The notes: generated by a model not told the origin, from the letters alone. A stretch of 64,000 bases of DNA from Margaritifera margaritifera (GCA_029931535.1 JAQPZY010001157.1:800001-864000); one strand, 5' to 3'; shown: positions 12,301 to 26,215, counted from the first letter of the stretch. A program made the numbers and translations.

Positions 12301-13653
12301 GTAATAGTCAATCAAAATTATGTCTTGTGCATTTCAGTACTCTGATGTGACCTTGACCTTTGACCTTTATACTTGACATTCTTTTAGGTGCTACTTATTT
12401 CCCCTATTGTTCAAAAGACTATTATCTGATGATAAGACACCAGCATAAATTTCAATCCAGACAAGAGTTGTTGTGACTAGCTATGTATTAATTTTATTTC
12501 CCAACAAGAGAGGAATCAATAATTGTGGACTTTTGCGTCAGTCTGTGAGGGCATGACTAGAAGTGGTTCATTTTTATAGATGCTTAAATAAATCACAGTA
12601 TTTTCTCACAATGTAGTATATCATGATACAGACTGAAAATTATCGATACATGACGATAGTATAATAAAAAATGAACTATATGATATACATGTAAAATGTA
12701 CATGAAAATGAACATTTCCTTGTCGTCTTTATACCTTCAAATGATGTTCACTAGAAGGTTGCTTAAACCATATATAAAACTGTAATTCTTCTTCTATGGC
12801 ACCTACAAGTACTATATCCAAGTAACTGCTACACACGCTCTTTAAATTTCACTTTACAAAGAAGATATCATGAGATAACAGTTGTAAATCCTTACAGATC
12901 TTTTAAAGTTTTCCCAAATAATGCCAAATGTACATGTATTTTGAATCGTTCCTGTATTCCAGTTTTTTTCCACCTGATCATTGTTTGCATTTTTATGCTT
13001 ACCCACTTGATTTTGTATTAATATAACTCTCCTTCAATGTTCTTAAATCATTTTTGTGTATGAACAATGATCAGTAAAGATATTAAAGAAAGAACAAAAA
13101 AAACTTTATTTCAGTTCCTTCTGATAATTCAACATATCCTGCAATAGATGTCTGCAATGATACATTCAATGTTTTGCATGCATGAACTCCCTTTTATATT
13201 TAACAGTCTGTTTATGTATGCAATACTATCATGATACATATAATATTGAAAACAATTATCGTGATACAGCTTAGCTGGTGATATCCAACTCTAGGAAGTG
13301 ATATTTGACATGTCAACAGACTTCGATCCAGCTGGGATAAAACTGGCCTGTTAAATTAATTCCAAAGAGCAAGAATAAATTGTTCAATTGGTTATTGATT
13401 TGCATCATTGTTGCCTGATAGCTTACAGTGTATTCTTTTATTACATTGATCTTGAAAACAGATGCTGAGCTTCAGAAAACAATCACCCTTGGTTACTCCT
13501 TTTGATTGAAAATGATATTGAAATTACATGTGATGAAGAATAAAAGTTATTTTTAAAAAAAGAATAAAAAATGAAAATGTATTCAACAGTGCAAAAAATT
13601 ACAAGTGATCAAGTTATAATTTTCCTGTAAAGTTCATCTAGCTTAAGCTTTTT

Positions 13654-13655
<2 letters not shown>

Positions 13656-13694
<39 letters not shown>
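13656..13694. repeat. (AG)n microsatellite
   Basis: About 19 AG units. Confidence 0.95.
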
Positions 13695-13698
<4 letters not shown>

Positions 13699-14550
13699 TG
13701 TGAATGTTCATTTAAAACAAGAATCTTGATACATTAATGGCATTAATGTCCCATATGAGCAGGTGTCCTTCATGTTGAAATGTCCACCATGACAATCTTC
13801 ACTATACATGTATGTTTACAGGTAAACTACTTATTAAGTTTTGAGCAACGAGACTCAATGCAAACATGAGATATCACTGCTGAAATATATCTAAACCAAT
13901 TAAATTTGCTGATTCTCAAATGGATTTAAATAATGCTAAAACGTTTTCTAAAAATGTTCTCAGTTTTTGAATTACTGAGCTTAATTTATCAGTTCCCATA
14001 TTATTTGCTATCCAATGCGGGAACTCTGTGACCTCATCTAGGTTAATCATAAAAGCCCTAATTGAGTCAGATTTTGAATACATAATCTAATTTTGTGTTT
14101 ATCTGGCCGAGAAAGAAATCCAATTAACTTCTTTCTGTGGGCATTTTTTCATATTCATTCTTAATTTTGCACAGATCTCATCTGGATGAGACCAGTTTTC
14201 TATGATAGCTACATAAATTCTATTACTGCCAAGAATGTATTGGGTGCCAGTCACAAATAATTTGTTCCCAAGATCATTTCTGCCCATAGTTTGATGGTTT
14301 AATAATGGGAAAGACCATCATCACTATTGATTCTCATTTATTATATTATGCTGTCTGGCTTGAAAATACTGTAACATTTTTCACCTTTCTGTTCTTTTGA
14401 AAAATGTATGCATATATTATCAGTAATTCAATGGGATTAGATATATTTTGTACAAATATATAAAACAGCATTAGAGTGATTCTTGTATGCATTATGCTTG
14501 CACATTAAGTTACTGCTTAGGTCATTAAAAAAAATGTGCGTGGTTCTGGT

Positions 14551-14848
14551 TACTGTATTTGCTGGCCTATAAGTCGATGCGGAGTATAAGTCGAATTCGC
14601 TAATTTCGCCAATTTTAAATCCTTCATCCATATATAAGTCGATGCGGAGTATAAGACAAAGCCCAAAATGATAATTATTTTTGTACACTATACTTTTCGT
14701 ACTTTTTTTTTCACGTACGAAACATGACATTAACATACGGTAAAGCAATTTCAATGACATAATCCATATATAAGTCGATTCGGAGTATAAGACGAAGCCC
14801 AGACTTCCAGGTCAAAAAGTATCGACTTATAGGCCGGCAAATACGGTA
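14551..14848. mobile_element. TA-flanked MITE with GTATTTGC-GGCCTATAAGTCGA ends
   Basis: The left end TACTGTATTTGCTGGCCTAT and the reverse complement of the right end (TACCGTATTTGCCGGCCTAT) agree over about 27 bases. The inner motif ATATAAGTCGATGCGGAGTA is repeated three times. The flanking TA and internal lack of coding fit a mariner-type non-autonomous element of 298 bp. Confidence 0.82.
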
Positions 14849-16144
14849 CATTAAAAATAATATTAGAGTCGGTAGGTCGGTAGATATAAACTTATTTTTT
14901 TGTTGTTGTCCGTACTGATTTAAATGAAGTATAAAATAGAAACAAGCATCACTCGCATCCTGAATGTAACTTTGATCATAGTTATGTTCCTCTGATTTTT
15001 TTTTTTTGTTCCCAATTTTAAAAAAAAATATTTTTAAATTATATGCAGGGTCGGCATGAAAAAAGAGGGTCGGTCAGATAACCAAAACCACACATATTTT
15101 TTTATTTGGCCTTGCATGAAATTCTGAATTTTGTTCCATACTTGGCCATAAATGAATTCCCACTGGGAAAAGTTCATAAACAGTAATTGATAATTTTTAA
15201 AACAGTCATCATTAAGTTAACTTAAGTGAAATTCAAACGTGTTTCTTTTTACGAGTTTGCAAGGAAATGAAAGTATAATTTGGATATTAAAGAAGCCATT
15301 TAAGGAGACAATAGATTTAGTGGACTGTGTAGGTCAAAATATGGTCGGCACTTAATTAGGTTCTCGCAGAAACACTCGCAGACATAGCTGTGATGGTAGA
15401 TTGATATTTTTCATGTTTGAATACAAGAGGGCATATTTCATTTATGATGATTACACTGAAACTGAATTAAAAAACAGAACTAAAACACGAATTTCACTTG
15501 ACAAAACTTATTTAATTGGTATTTTTTTTATTAAAGTCTTACCACCAGTAGGCATTAGTGACAATTTCATTGATCAAAATTTTGAATATTGTTATTTACA
15601 GTGTACTGAGAATGTTGTTTGGAAAGAAAATTTAACAAAATATATGACTTCTTATTAAAAGTTGAGAATTTCATGATGTTGATTCAGATTTCTGAGTACT
15701 AACCACCGTTTTTGACGATAAAATGAGCGATATATCAAGGTTTCATTTACCAATTTTGATTGCAATTTTCTTCGTGTTCAACAAATAGGGGCCAATTTTG
15801 GGGTTATTTTCTAGTTTAAAAAATGAGATCCATACGTGACCTCGTGTTATAAGTGGGTTTGCGAGTTACCTGGGCACAAGTTATCAAGGGAGTGGTGTAT
15901 TTGGGCTAAATAAGATTTATTGAAGGTGATCGTGATACTGATTGCAGGCCAGACTTGGCTGCAGTATATGCATATTTGATTTACCATTATTATTATTGTT
16001 ACAGTTATGCCTCTCTTGAAGGACCATCCAACAAGAAGGGGTCTCTCAAGACAGTTGCTCTCATTACAATTTTAGGACTTTACTTTTAACTGGCACCATA
16101 TAGATATTAATTTGCTGAGGTGCCATTAAATGCTGCATAATACA

Positions 16145-16200
16145 ACATACATACATACATACATACATACATACATACATACATACATACATACATACAT

Positions 16201-16259
<59 letters not shown>

Positions 16260-16270
16260 TACATACATAC
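16145..16270. repeat. (ACAT)n-(AC)n-(ACAT)n microsatellite
   Basis: ACAT units to about 16219, AC units to about 16254, then ACAT again up to the inserted element. It is the left part of an array continued at 17380. Confidence 0.95.
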
Positions 16271-17377
16271 CAGGGTTGAGCAAATCCTATAGTCCGACGT
16301 CCCGGACTATTCATTTTCGAAGTCTGGCAAGTAAAATTTTCCAAGTCGCTAGTCTGGGACAAGTGCTTTTTATAAAAGTCGGGGAAGTCCTTATTTTCGT
16401 GCTTTTATCACTATATCTACCTTTATTTGGCCAATTATGCCCTTCGGGCATACTGAATACTTGATTCTACCCCTCTTCATATATACATTTACATCCTGTA
16501 TAACACATAAATGTGGTCAGTGATAATTGTCGCATATGCGCACGTTGTTACCGCTTGACTGCATATTGGGCTAAGCGACCAAATTATTGGCAAATCAAAA
16601 CATGTCAAACAAAAGAAAGCCAGTATGATCAATTAGCAGTGTTTTAAGCAGCTTTGTTGCATTGTGTTTACTCAAGCCAGATCCTCACGAGCGGCTCACT
16701 ATGGTTTTAATCCAGCGAGTCAGTGTAATTAAATTAATAAAAGGTAATTTACCGACATCAGTATTGGTTTCCTTTATGAACTGATTAAATGACAGTAATG
16801 ATTCTTTAATTTTTACTTGATTATACAGATGATTAACTTCCACGTCCGATATTGCATTTGAAGCGAAACAATTACGCTAATTAATGAGCTGTTTATGTTC
16901 ATATTTAAAAGAGAAAATGTATGTTGTGATCACTTTAGAAGAGTTTACAAATGCTAATGAACATTTCTGCAAATGGACTTGAGCTTGAGGACTTTAACCC
17001 AGACACAGCTATCAACTGCTGGCTTAGTGCTGGTGCAGGTGGCAGACATATACATGGACATTTTTTCAAATCCATCAGCTAAAACATATATACATGAACC
17101 TGAAGAAGCCAAATGCATATCAACTAATGTTTTTGGAATATTAAATTCTTTTAAGAAATAATTATGTTGAATATTATTTTGTTTGTTTTTTCTATGGATT
17201 AAGTACATACATCTCATAAAATCTCGGCAAGTGATTACCATTTTGGGACAAGTGAAAAGTAAGGTAAGACAAGTGAAGAGTACGGTCGGACAAGTGCAAA
17301 AGTAAGGTGGGACAAGTGACTTTTCTGAAACCACTTGTCCTGGACTAGTCAATGAAAAAAAAATTTGCTCAGCCCTG
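16271..17377. mobile_element. hAT-like non-autonomous element inside the ACAT microsatellite
   Basis: The left end CAGGGTTGAGCAAAT and the reverse complement of the right end (CAGGGCTGAGCAAAT) form inverted termini. Subterminal 'GGACAAGTG' motifs repeat near both ends, four or more times on the right (17240-17345). The element is flanked on both sides by ACAT repeat, so any 8-bp target duplication is masked. The CAGGG-TG start fits hAT elements. No transposase is readable in the 1.1 kb. Confidence 0.7.
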
Positions 17378-17379
17378 CG

Positions 17380-20020
17380 TACATACATACATACATACAT
17401 ACATACATACATACATACATACATACATACATACATACATACATACAGACATACATACATACATACATACATACATACATACATACATACATACATACAT
17501 ACATACATACATACATACATACATACATACATACATACATACATACATACATACATACATACATACATACATACATACATACATACATACATACATACAT
17601 ACATACATACATACATACATACATACATACATACATACATACATACATACATACATACATACATACATACATACATACATACATACATACATACATACAT
17701 ACATACATACATACATACATACATACATACATACATACATACATACATACATACATACATACATACATACATACATACATACATACATACATACATACAT
17801 ACATACATACATACATACATACATACATACATACATACATACATACATACATACATACATACATACATACATACATACATACATACATACATACATACAT
17901 ACATACATACATACATACATACATACATACATACATACATACATACATACATACATACATACATACATACATACATACATACATACATACATACATACAT
18001 ACATACATACATACATACATACATACATACATACATACATACATACATACATACATACATACATACATACATACATACATACATACATACATACATACAT
18101 ACATACATACATACATACATACATACATACATACATACATACATACATACATACATACATACATACATACATACATACATACATACATACATACATACAT
18201 ACATACATACATACATACATACATACATACATACATACATACATACATACATACATACATACATACATACATACATACATACATACATACATACATACAT
18301 ACATACATACATACATACATACATACATACATACATACATACATACATACATACATACATACATACATACATACATACATACATACATACATACATACAT
18401 ACATACATACATACATACATACATACATACATACATACATACATACATACATACATACATACATACATACATACATACATACATACATACATACATACAT
18501 ACATACATACATACATACATACATACATACATACATACATACATACATACATACATACATACATACATACATACATACATACATACATACATACATACAT
18601 ACATACATACATACATACATACATACATACATACATACATACATACATACATACATACATACATACATACATACATACATACATACATACATACATACAT
18701 ACATACATACATACATACATACATACATACATACATACATACATACATACATACATACATACATACATACATACATACATACATACATACATACATACAT
18801 ACATACATACATACATACATACATACATACATACATACATACATACATACATACATACATACATACATACATACATACATACATACATACATACATACAT
18901 ACATACATACATACATACATACATACATACATACATACATACATACATACATACATACATACATACATACATACATACATACATACATACATACATACAT
19001 ACATACATACATACATACATACATACATACATACATACATACATACATACATACATACATACATACATACATACATACATACATACATACATACATACAT
19101 ACATACATACATACATACATACATACATACATACATACATACATACATACATACATACATACATACATACATACATACATACATACATACATACATACAT
19201 ACATACATACATACATACATACATACATACATACATACATACATACATACATACATACATACATACATACATACATACATACATACATACATACATACAT
19301 ACATACATACATACATACATACATACATACATACATACATACATACATACATACATACATACATACATACATACATACATACATACATACATACATACAT
19401 ACATACATACATACATACATACATACATACATACATACATACATACATACATACATACATACATACATACATACATACATACATACATACATACATACAT
19501 ACATACATACATACATACATACATACATACATACATACATACATACATACATACATACATACATACATACATACATACATACATACATACATACATACAT
19601 ACATACATACATACATACATACATACATACATACATACATACATACATACATACATACATACATACATACATACATACATACATACATACATACATACAT
19701 ACATACATACATACATACATACATACATACATACATACATACATACATACATACATACATACATACATACATACATACATACATACATACATACATACAT
19801 ACATACATACATACATACATACATACATACATACATACATACATACATACATACATACATACATACATACATACATACATACATACATACATACATACAT
19901 ACATACATACATACATACATACATACATACATACATACATACATACATACATACATACATACATACATACATACATACATACATACATACATACATACAT
20001 GCATGCATGCATGCATGCAT
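17380..20020. repeat. Giant (ACAT)n array with (GCAT)5 end
   Basis: About 2.62 kb, roughly 655 copies of ACAT. The only interruption I see is a T-to-G change at 17448, and five GCAT units close the array at 20001-20020. Because four bases is not a multiple of three, all frames read as endless MYVC/YIHT peptides on both strands; these are not genes. Confidence 0.98.
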
Positions 20021-20401
20021 TAAAGGTCATCATATTATAAAACACACTTGATCCATGCATGGAAAAATATAATATGGTCTTTCATGACAAGTTGTCTTTG
20101 AAATCAGTGGCAGGGATCAGGAAAGATTTCCCAAGCACTATTCCCTGATATGAGTGAGTTGCAAGAGTAACTTGTCCCTGTCCCCATTGTACTCAACACA
20201 GTACACTTCTGCACTACACTGCTTATGCTTTTACTAAAAAACCATAGGTACCTGATGCAAGCTTGATACTAAAATGGGTCAAAACCATGAAAATATTCTG
20301 CTCTAATACATGGCTCCTTAGATATACATATGTTAAGATACAAGGTTTGTAACTTAAGAAATTGCAGTCACACACATAGCCCTTGATTTCTTAGTGTTAT
20401 T

Positions 20402-21222
20402 CAGGTGTCATAAGTTTCCTTTTCAATGAGCTATCATGCATCTTTATGAGTTAGATATGAGAGAAGTTAAGAGAGGGAGAATGTCAAAATTTTATGATTT
20501 TCATCTGATCATACATCGTTACGTTTGCCCCAGATTACCAGTGCATGTATTTTCAAGATTGTGTGACTTTATTAATACAATGTCACGCCAAAATAAAGAT
20601 GCCAGCATATATTTAAATAAGTATGCAATTACTTTTTACAAGATGAATGTCAGTAACTTGCATTTGAAAGAAGAATTCCAACTGTCAATATTTCCAACAA
20701 CTTTTGTACTAAATGATCCATTTTGGTCAAACTTCAGTCCTAGAGAGCTACACACCGGCACTATAGAAAGGAAGATTGCTGATTGGCCGAAAGAACTGGA
20801 ACATTTCTAGGTCATTACCCCCAACTAGATTTAAACCAATTGGCTGTTGTCACAACATTATTTGCTTTATAAATAGATTACAACAGCATGCATTGTTTGA
20901 AAGTTGTGAAAGTTAGTGGGAATTGTCTGAGACACTTAAAATACTCATTTCGTATCTAAATTGGCAACATTTTCTTGTGAAAAGTAATTGCATGCTTATA
21001 GAAATATCTGCTGGCATCTTCCCTTTGGCATGACAATGTATCAATACAGCTTCTGTCTTGAAAATACTGGTGACCTACAGCCACTGTAACATTGCTTGAC
21101 TAGATGAAAAATCACACAAATTTTGACATTCTTTGTCTCTTAACTTCTAAGAGGTCTGACTCATAAAGATGAGTGATAGCTTTTTGAAAGGGAATCTTTG
21201 TCCACCTTAAAATGACACCTAA
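20402..21222. mobile_element. Foldback-type element with ~75-90-bp inverted arms
   Basis: The left arm at 20402-20493 (AGGTGTCA...CATCTTTATGAGTTAGA...GAAGTTAAGAGA...AATGTCAAAATTT) is repeated inverted at about 21118-21222. The arms are about 80% alike by eye. The 620-bp interior shows no known domain, though a 124-codon frame starts in the left arm at 20436 and runs to 20810. It is too short for a transposase and is not recognised. Confidence 0.65.
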
Positions 21223-22240
21223 ATTACTGAAAAGTGTCACTGTAAATGCAAACACTATTAAGAAATCGAGGGCTAAGTGTAAACTGCAACATAATATGTT
21301 CATAATATTTATCCATTTTAGCATCAAGCATGTACCTGTGTAAAAAAAAAAAAAAAAAAAAAATTAAGCCGTTTTCTTTGCAACATGTTCTGGAGTGACA
21401 ACGAGTAGGCTGATTACGCATAGGTTATTTACAACTGATGCTCGCCAAATGCCAAGCAATGTTTAACTTCGGTGCTTGTTAAGGGTAGAAAATGCATTTA
21501 GCTTTATTCTCAAGGTGCCATTCTGTGTGTACTCAGCCCAGGGATGAGTACAGAGTAACGTTTTACTTGGCCCAGCCAATTTTTACCCGTTCAGGACAAG
21601 TGGATGCATGCTTTTCCTGAGCCCTGAGAGGTCTTTCAAGTCAGGTTTTACTGTATTATTTTCATTGTCTTCCAAAAATAAAGTTGTCAAAAAATTTGGT
21701 AAATAGCCTCTTATTATGTACAGCATAAAACACAATGGTTGTGTAGAATTTCAGTGTGTTTCTGTCCCAGAATGGAGTCCAGTGGGACTGGTAGTTAAAT
21801 AAAGCAACAATAATAGGATATTGATTTAGTTAGTGTACATATGAATCATTTATGACTGTATTACATTATTTTGGATGATAGGATGTGAGTTAATCACATC
21901 CTGAGTGACAAGTTTCTATAGTCTTCACATACACAGCCAGGCTAATTAAACCTGTGTTTTCTATTAAACCTTTGTTTTTTTGTCGTGTGACTATGTCTGT
22001 TATATTGTTAGTGTTTATTGAGAGGTGCTGTGGAAAAGAATAGTTTTATTTGTTGAAGACTTTTTCAGTTCATGGAATTCACCCCATTGATTATTGTTTT
22101 GGAACTGAGAGGCAACTGTTTAAGGATGCTGGTTAAAAAAAAAAAATTCTAGGAATAACCATACATTTCTTCATGGAATTGACATACAGACTTAAGGGAA
22201 ACCTGGAGTAGATTGTTGTTTGCTGGATTTGTGGAGGCAA

Positions 22241-22434
22241 TTGTTTGGTTTGGTGTTTTACAGCACAGCAACACAAGAGTGTTATTTCGGGCTCAGGCAG
22301 TTGGAGTAAATACTGTGCCTTACCCAATGACAAACCATGATAGCTGACTTGGGCTTATCTGATGGTGGGATTTGAACCTATATCCTTTCAGTTGCAAGTC
22401 TGGCACATCAAATATTGAGCCACAGTGGCTGCTG
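22241..22434 (-). mobile_element. tRNA-derived SINE, second family
   Basis: Read on the minus strand from 22434, the head is GCAGCCACTGTGGCTCAATA with an A-box-like element, and a B box GGTTCAAATCC follows about 45 bases later. Its body (CATGGTTTGTCATTGGGTAA, then CAGCACAGTAAAACACCAAA-like tail) differs from the SINEs at 4655 and 56533, so it is a different family. Confidence 0.75.
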
Positions 22435-22468
22435 CCTCCTTCAGTTGCGTCTTACAATGTGCAGGAGA

Positions 22469-22925
22469 GTGCATTGGGCCTATTATACATCCTGAAGCCC
22501 ACATGGCATTGACATATGATTAGCACTGTAATTCATAAATACAAGTGCATTGGGCCTATTCTACATCCTGAAGCCCACATGGCATTGACATATGATTAGC
22601 ACTGTAATTCATAAATACAAGTGCATTGGGCCTATTATACATCCTGAAGCCCACATGGCATTGACATATAATTTAGCAGTGTAATTCATAAGTACAAGCG
22701 CTTTGGGCCTATTCTACATCCTGAAGCCCACATGGCACTGACATATGATTAGCGGTGTAATTCATAAATGCAAGCGAATTGGGCCTATTATACATTCTGA
22801 AGCCCACATGGCATTGACATATGATTTAGCATAGTCATTCAAAAGTACAAGTGAATTGGGCCTATTCTACATCCTGAATCCCACATGGCATTGACATATG
22901 ATTAGCACTGTAATTCATAAGTACA
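22469..22925. repeat. 76-bp minisatellite, six copies
   Basis: The unit contains CATTGGGCCTATTATACATC, CTGAAGCCCACATGGCATTG and ACATATGATTAGCACTGTAA. The period is 76-77, with the first three copies nearly identical. Confidence 0.95.
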
Positions 22926-24450
22926 ACCCTGTTAATTTGCAAGCAAAACTAAAATGTAATTATAGCACTTAAAGTTCAGATGCTTTGCCACATATACTGA
23001 AAATTACTGCAGATCTTTAGATTTGCACCATCTGCATATGTGTAAATTTTGTCTATTGATATTTTTCTAAGAAAAATAATCACAAAGTAAATAAATATGA
23101 TTGGTTTTTTTCTCATTGTTTTCAGTTTTTTAAAAAAGATTTGTCATATTAATTGAAACAAGGCAACAGTAAAAGTATTTTTAATTTTTATTAACTCAAC
23201 AGACTGAGTGTATCATTTTAAGCATAAACTAACAGTGAATTTTCAACAGTACTTATATGTACTGGTATTTAGTAGTCAGTTTTTCCCACACTCATTTACA
23301 GCTAAAAAGAGCTCTCTCGGATGCAATATCATTTTATATCTACCGGGTAATCTTTCCTTCTTATTATATCCCATTACATTCTGACATGTTGACGATCAGG
23401 TTAGTTACACTTAGTGCTTTGACATTTTCAGCTACTGATCTTCATTACTTCATATTCTCAAGAGAGAGAGAGAAAAAGTTCCTACTGGCAAATTATATTC
23501 CTCATTCACTAAGATAGAATTTGCTTCTTATTAATATAGCAAGGGGCAAGGTCATGACGAGAATTGACATCCTTGGTAATTAGTTCTAGACAAGTAAGGA
23601 ATTCTGGCTTGGAGTATACCATACAGTACGAGTTACAAGGTGCATCAGCTGTGGAATTTAAAGGTGTCCTTCAAGCATAGATACACTGAATATGATGGAA
23701 TTTATTCGCAGTGTTAATTCATTGTATAATTCTGAAACACACATGGACTGAACATGTCACATTGACCTCTTTTATATTAAAGAATAATTGTATGTCACTT
23801 CTGTTTCACCTACTTCACTTTTCATGAATTTTAAAGGTAACAAAAATGCACATATAATGTTTTTGAATGTTTTCTTGACTGTAGTCTTAAGTGGTGCTAG
23901 TCAAGGAATTGATTTGTACTACACAGTGCAAGGAGTCTCTCCAAGTGACAGTAACATGCCTCACAAAGTATAAGTAATTAGTTTGTCTTACAACAGTGAA
24001 AGCAATCAGTAACAAAGATACAGTTTGTTACAATGTTTGATGAAGTACCAGTAATGTATTATAGGGACTTGATGATTAATTAATTGATGCATGTTGTCCC
24101 AGGAGTGTTTAATGACATTAACCCATAGCATATTCATTTTTGATAAGTAAAATCATTACTGGAAATGAGATCTATATGCGACTGGCATCGATTTTCCTGA
24201 TGAATTTGTTGAATTTGTATGACAGAAAATTGTGGATGTGTTCTGTGAATTAGATTAATTTTTAATCAGTGGTTGAAAAAGTGACTTGAATTAACCTCAA
24301 AAGCAAGACTTGTATGAGGACCTATATGTTAATGTTTTGGGATTGAACCATCATGGGTAACAAACTATCCATATTCAGAGACTGTGGCAGTAAGAAAAGT
24401 GACAAGTATACTAGAGGTAATTGTCAAACATGTCATGTTGTGCAAATAGG

Positions 24451-24583
24451 TACCATATATACTTGCATATAAGTTTGATCCAACTGCAAACTGCAGAGAC
24501 CCAGATCTGCTGGTGCATGCAATGCAGATTAAGGTCTGTGTTGTTTGCAGTTGGGCTTGACTTATATATGAGTATATACGGTA
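24451..24583. mobile_element. Short palindromic MITE (double-hairpin family, single-hairpin copy)
   Basis: Ends TACCATATATACTTGCATAT and (reverse) TACCGTATATACTCATATAT, then inverted CCAACTGCAAAC, then an imperfect hairpin with GAGACCCAGATCTGC. It is related to the copies at 51136 and 58766. Confidence 0.7.
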
Positions 24584-24829
24584 GCTAAAATTGTTTTTTC
24601 ATATTTTCCCTATAGTTTATTTATGTTTTTACGTGTCATCAGGTATTTTATGTATCTGTACAATATCAGTATTTTACCTATGCAGTAAAGAATATTGCAT
24701 ACAGTATAGACTTAGAGGCAGGGTATACTGTACATGTATACATGAAACCATGTCTCTTGTTTGATCATTTTTCCATCCATGTCATTTGTTCAATCATTAT
24801 TCCATTCATCCACACCCTTCTATCCCAGC

Positions 24830-25960
24830 ACACAACCTTGTTAACACTACTAGTTGCCAAGTTTTTGATGGATTGCCATGAATAATAATATTATGGTCAT
24901 CACTTAAAGATGTGAATATTGAGAAATCAGTCGTCTTCCACAATTTTTTTACGAGTTAATGACCCTTTACTTGCAGCTTAATGCAGTGTATGACAAAATC
25001 TTGTGAATGTAACTAATCTTGCATTTTTCAACGGATTGTCATGAAACTTAGTAAATGTTATAATCATCATCTAAAGATGTGTGTTGACAAATCACTTTGC
25101 TCCCATCATTTTTGTTAGAGTTATTGGCCATTTTATCTTGTCAGAATCTTGTGAATGCAACTAATCAAAGAGTTTTTGATGAATCACTGTAGAACTTGGT
25201 AATATGGATATTGTCATCCGATGTGCGTACATGTATCGACAGATATCTGTGCTCATGTGATATTTGTCAGAGTTAATGCCCTGTTTGACATAGAACCTGA
25301 TGTAGTGGATGATAGAATTGTGTGAATGCATTGAGTCTCAGTTTGAAGTGGATCACCATGAAATTCTGTACATGTAATTGTCATCATTTGAAGATGTGCA
25401 TATCAACAAATAACTTTCCTCCTGCAATTTTTTTAGCGTTATTGCCCTTTTTGTCTTGCAGCAGGATGTACTGCATGACAGAATCTTTACGAGTTTTACA
25501 GTTTTCACTGGATCGCCTTGAAACTAAATGTATATTTTTTGGTCATTATCTGAAGATGCGCAAATCAACATAAATCACGTGCTGTACTCTACAATTTTTG
25601 TTTGAGTTATTGCCTTTTTTTGTCTTGCAGCTGAGTGTAATTTAAGACAGAATCTTGTTAATGCAGAGTTTATCTTAAAGTTTTTATGGATTGTTGTAGA
25701 GCTATGTACATGTTAAGGTCATCATGTAAATATGCACTTACTGACAAATCTGAGTGCTTCCATGATTTTTTAAGAGTTACTGCACTTTTTGACATACAGC
25801 TGGATCCAATATATGACAGAATTTTGTTAATGTAACTATCATTTTTCAATGATTAACTGTGAAACTTTGTATATATTATGGTCATCATCAGAAGATATGC
25901 ATGTTGACCAATAATTGTACTTATACTGTTTTCCAAAGAGTTACACATTTGCTTTACTAT
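24830..25960. repeat. Degenerate ~155-bp tandem field
   Basis: About seven diverged units share 'GAGTTA-TGCCC-TTT-TCTTGCAG', 'GACAGAATCTTGTGAATGCAACTAAT', 'TTTTTGATGGATTG-CATGAAACTT', 'TAATTGTCATCATCTGAAGATGTGCATATTGACAAAT'. No frame is kept. It is distinct from the field at 5460-6740 in sequence but similar in unit length. Confidence 0.75.
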
Positions 25961-26215
25961 AGACTTATCTCCATCATGAGGGTATGAGTAGGATGCTAGA
26001 GAGGTGGGGGTATATTTACATGAGTAAATTACTCACCATTCCTCAGCTTGGGGGGGGGGGAGCTTTTAAAGTTTACCCTCCCTTTTGTCATTCTTAACTT
26101 CCATATTGCACAACACAAGTCTTTGATTCCTCCAGTAATGTCACCTGTTAAGAATGTTGCTCTTGTATGTTTAGAATTTGTCTCATGCCATATTTTAAGT
26201 TAATTTGATTTGATC

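Noticed and set aside
15401..15658. 85-codon frame in intron 1
   Set aside because: AT-rich, Lys/Ile/Phe/Tyr-dominated, no motif; consistent with chance.
16954..20060. Reading frames of about 880-1020 codons of repeating MYVC or YIHT on both strands
   Set aside because: They are translations of the (ACAT)n array in all frames and have no independent evidence of coding.
20436..20810. 124-codon frame as a host gene
   Set aside because: It starts in the inverted arm of a foldback element and shows no recognised domain or splice signals.
24830..25960. Hammerhead ribozyme in the ~155-bp repeats, as known in some bivalve satellites
   Set aside because: I looked for CTGATGA followed by a short stem and GAAA and did not find the paired core in these repeats.
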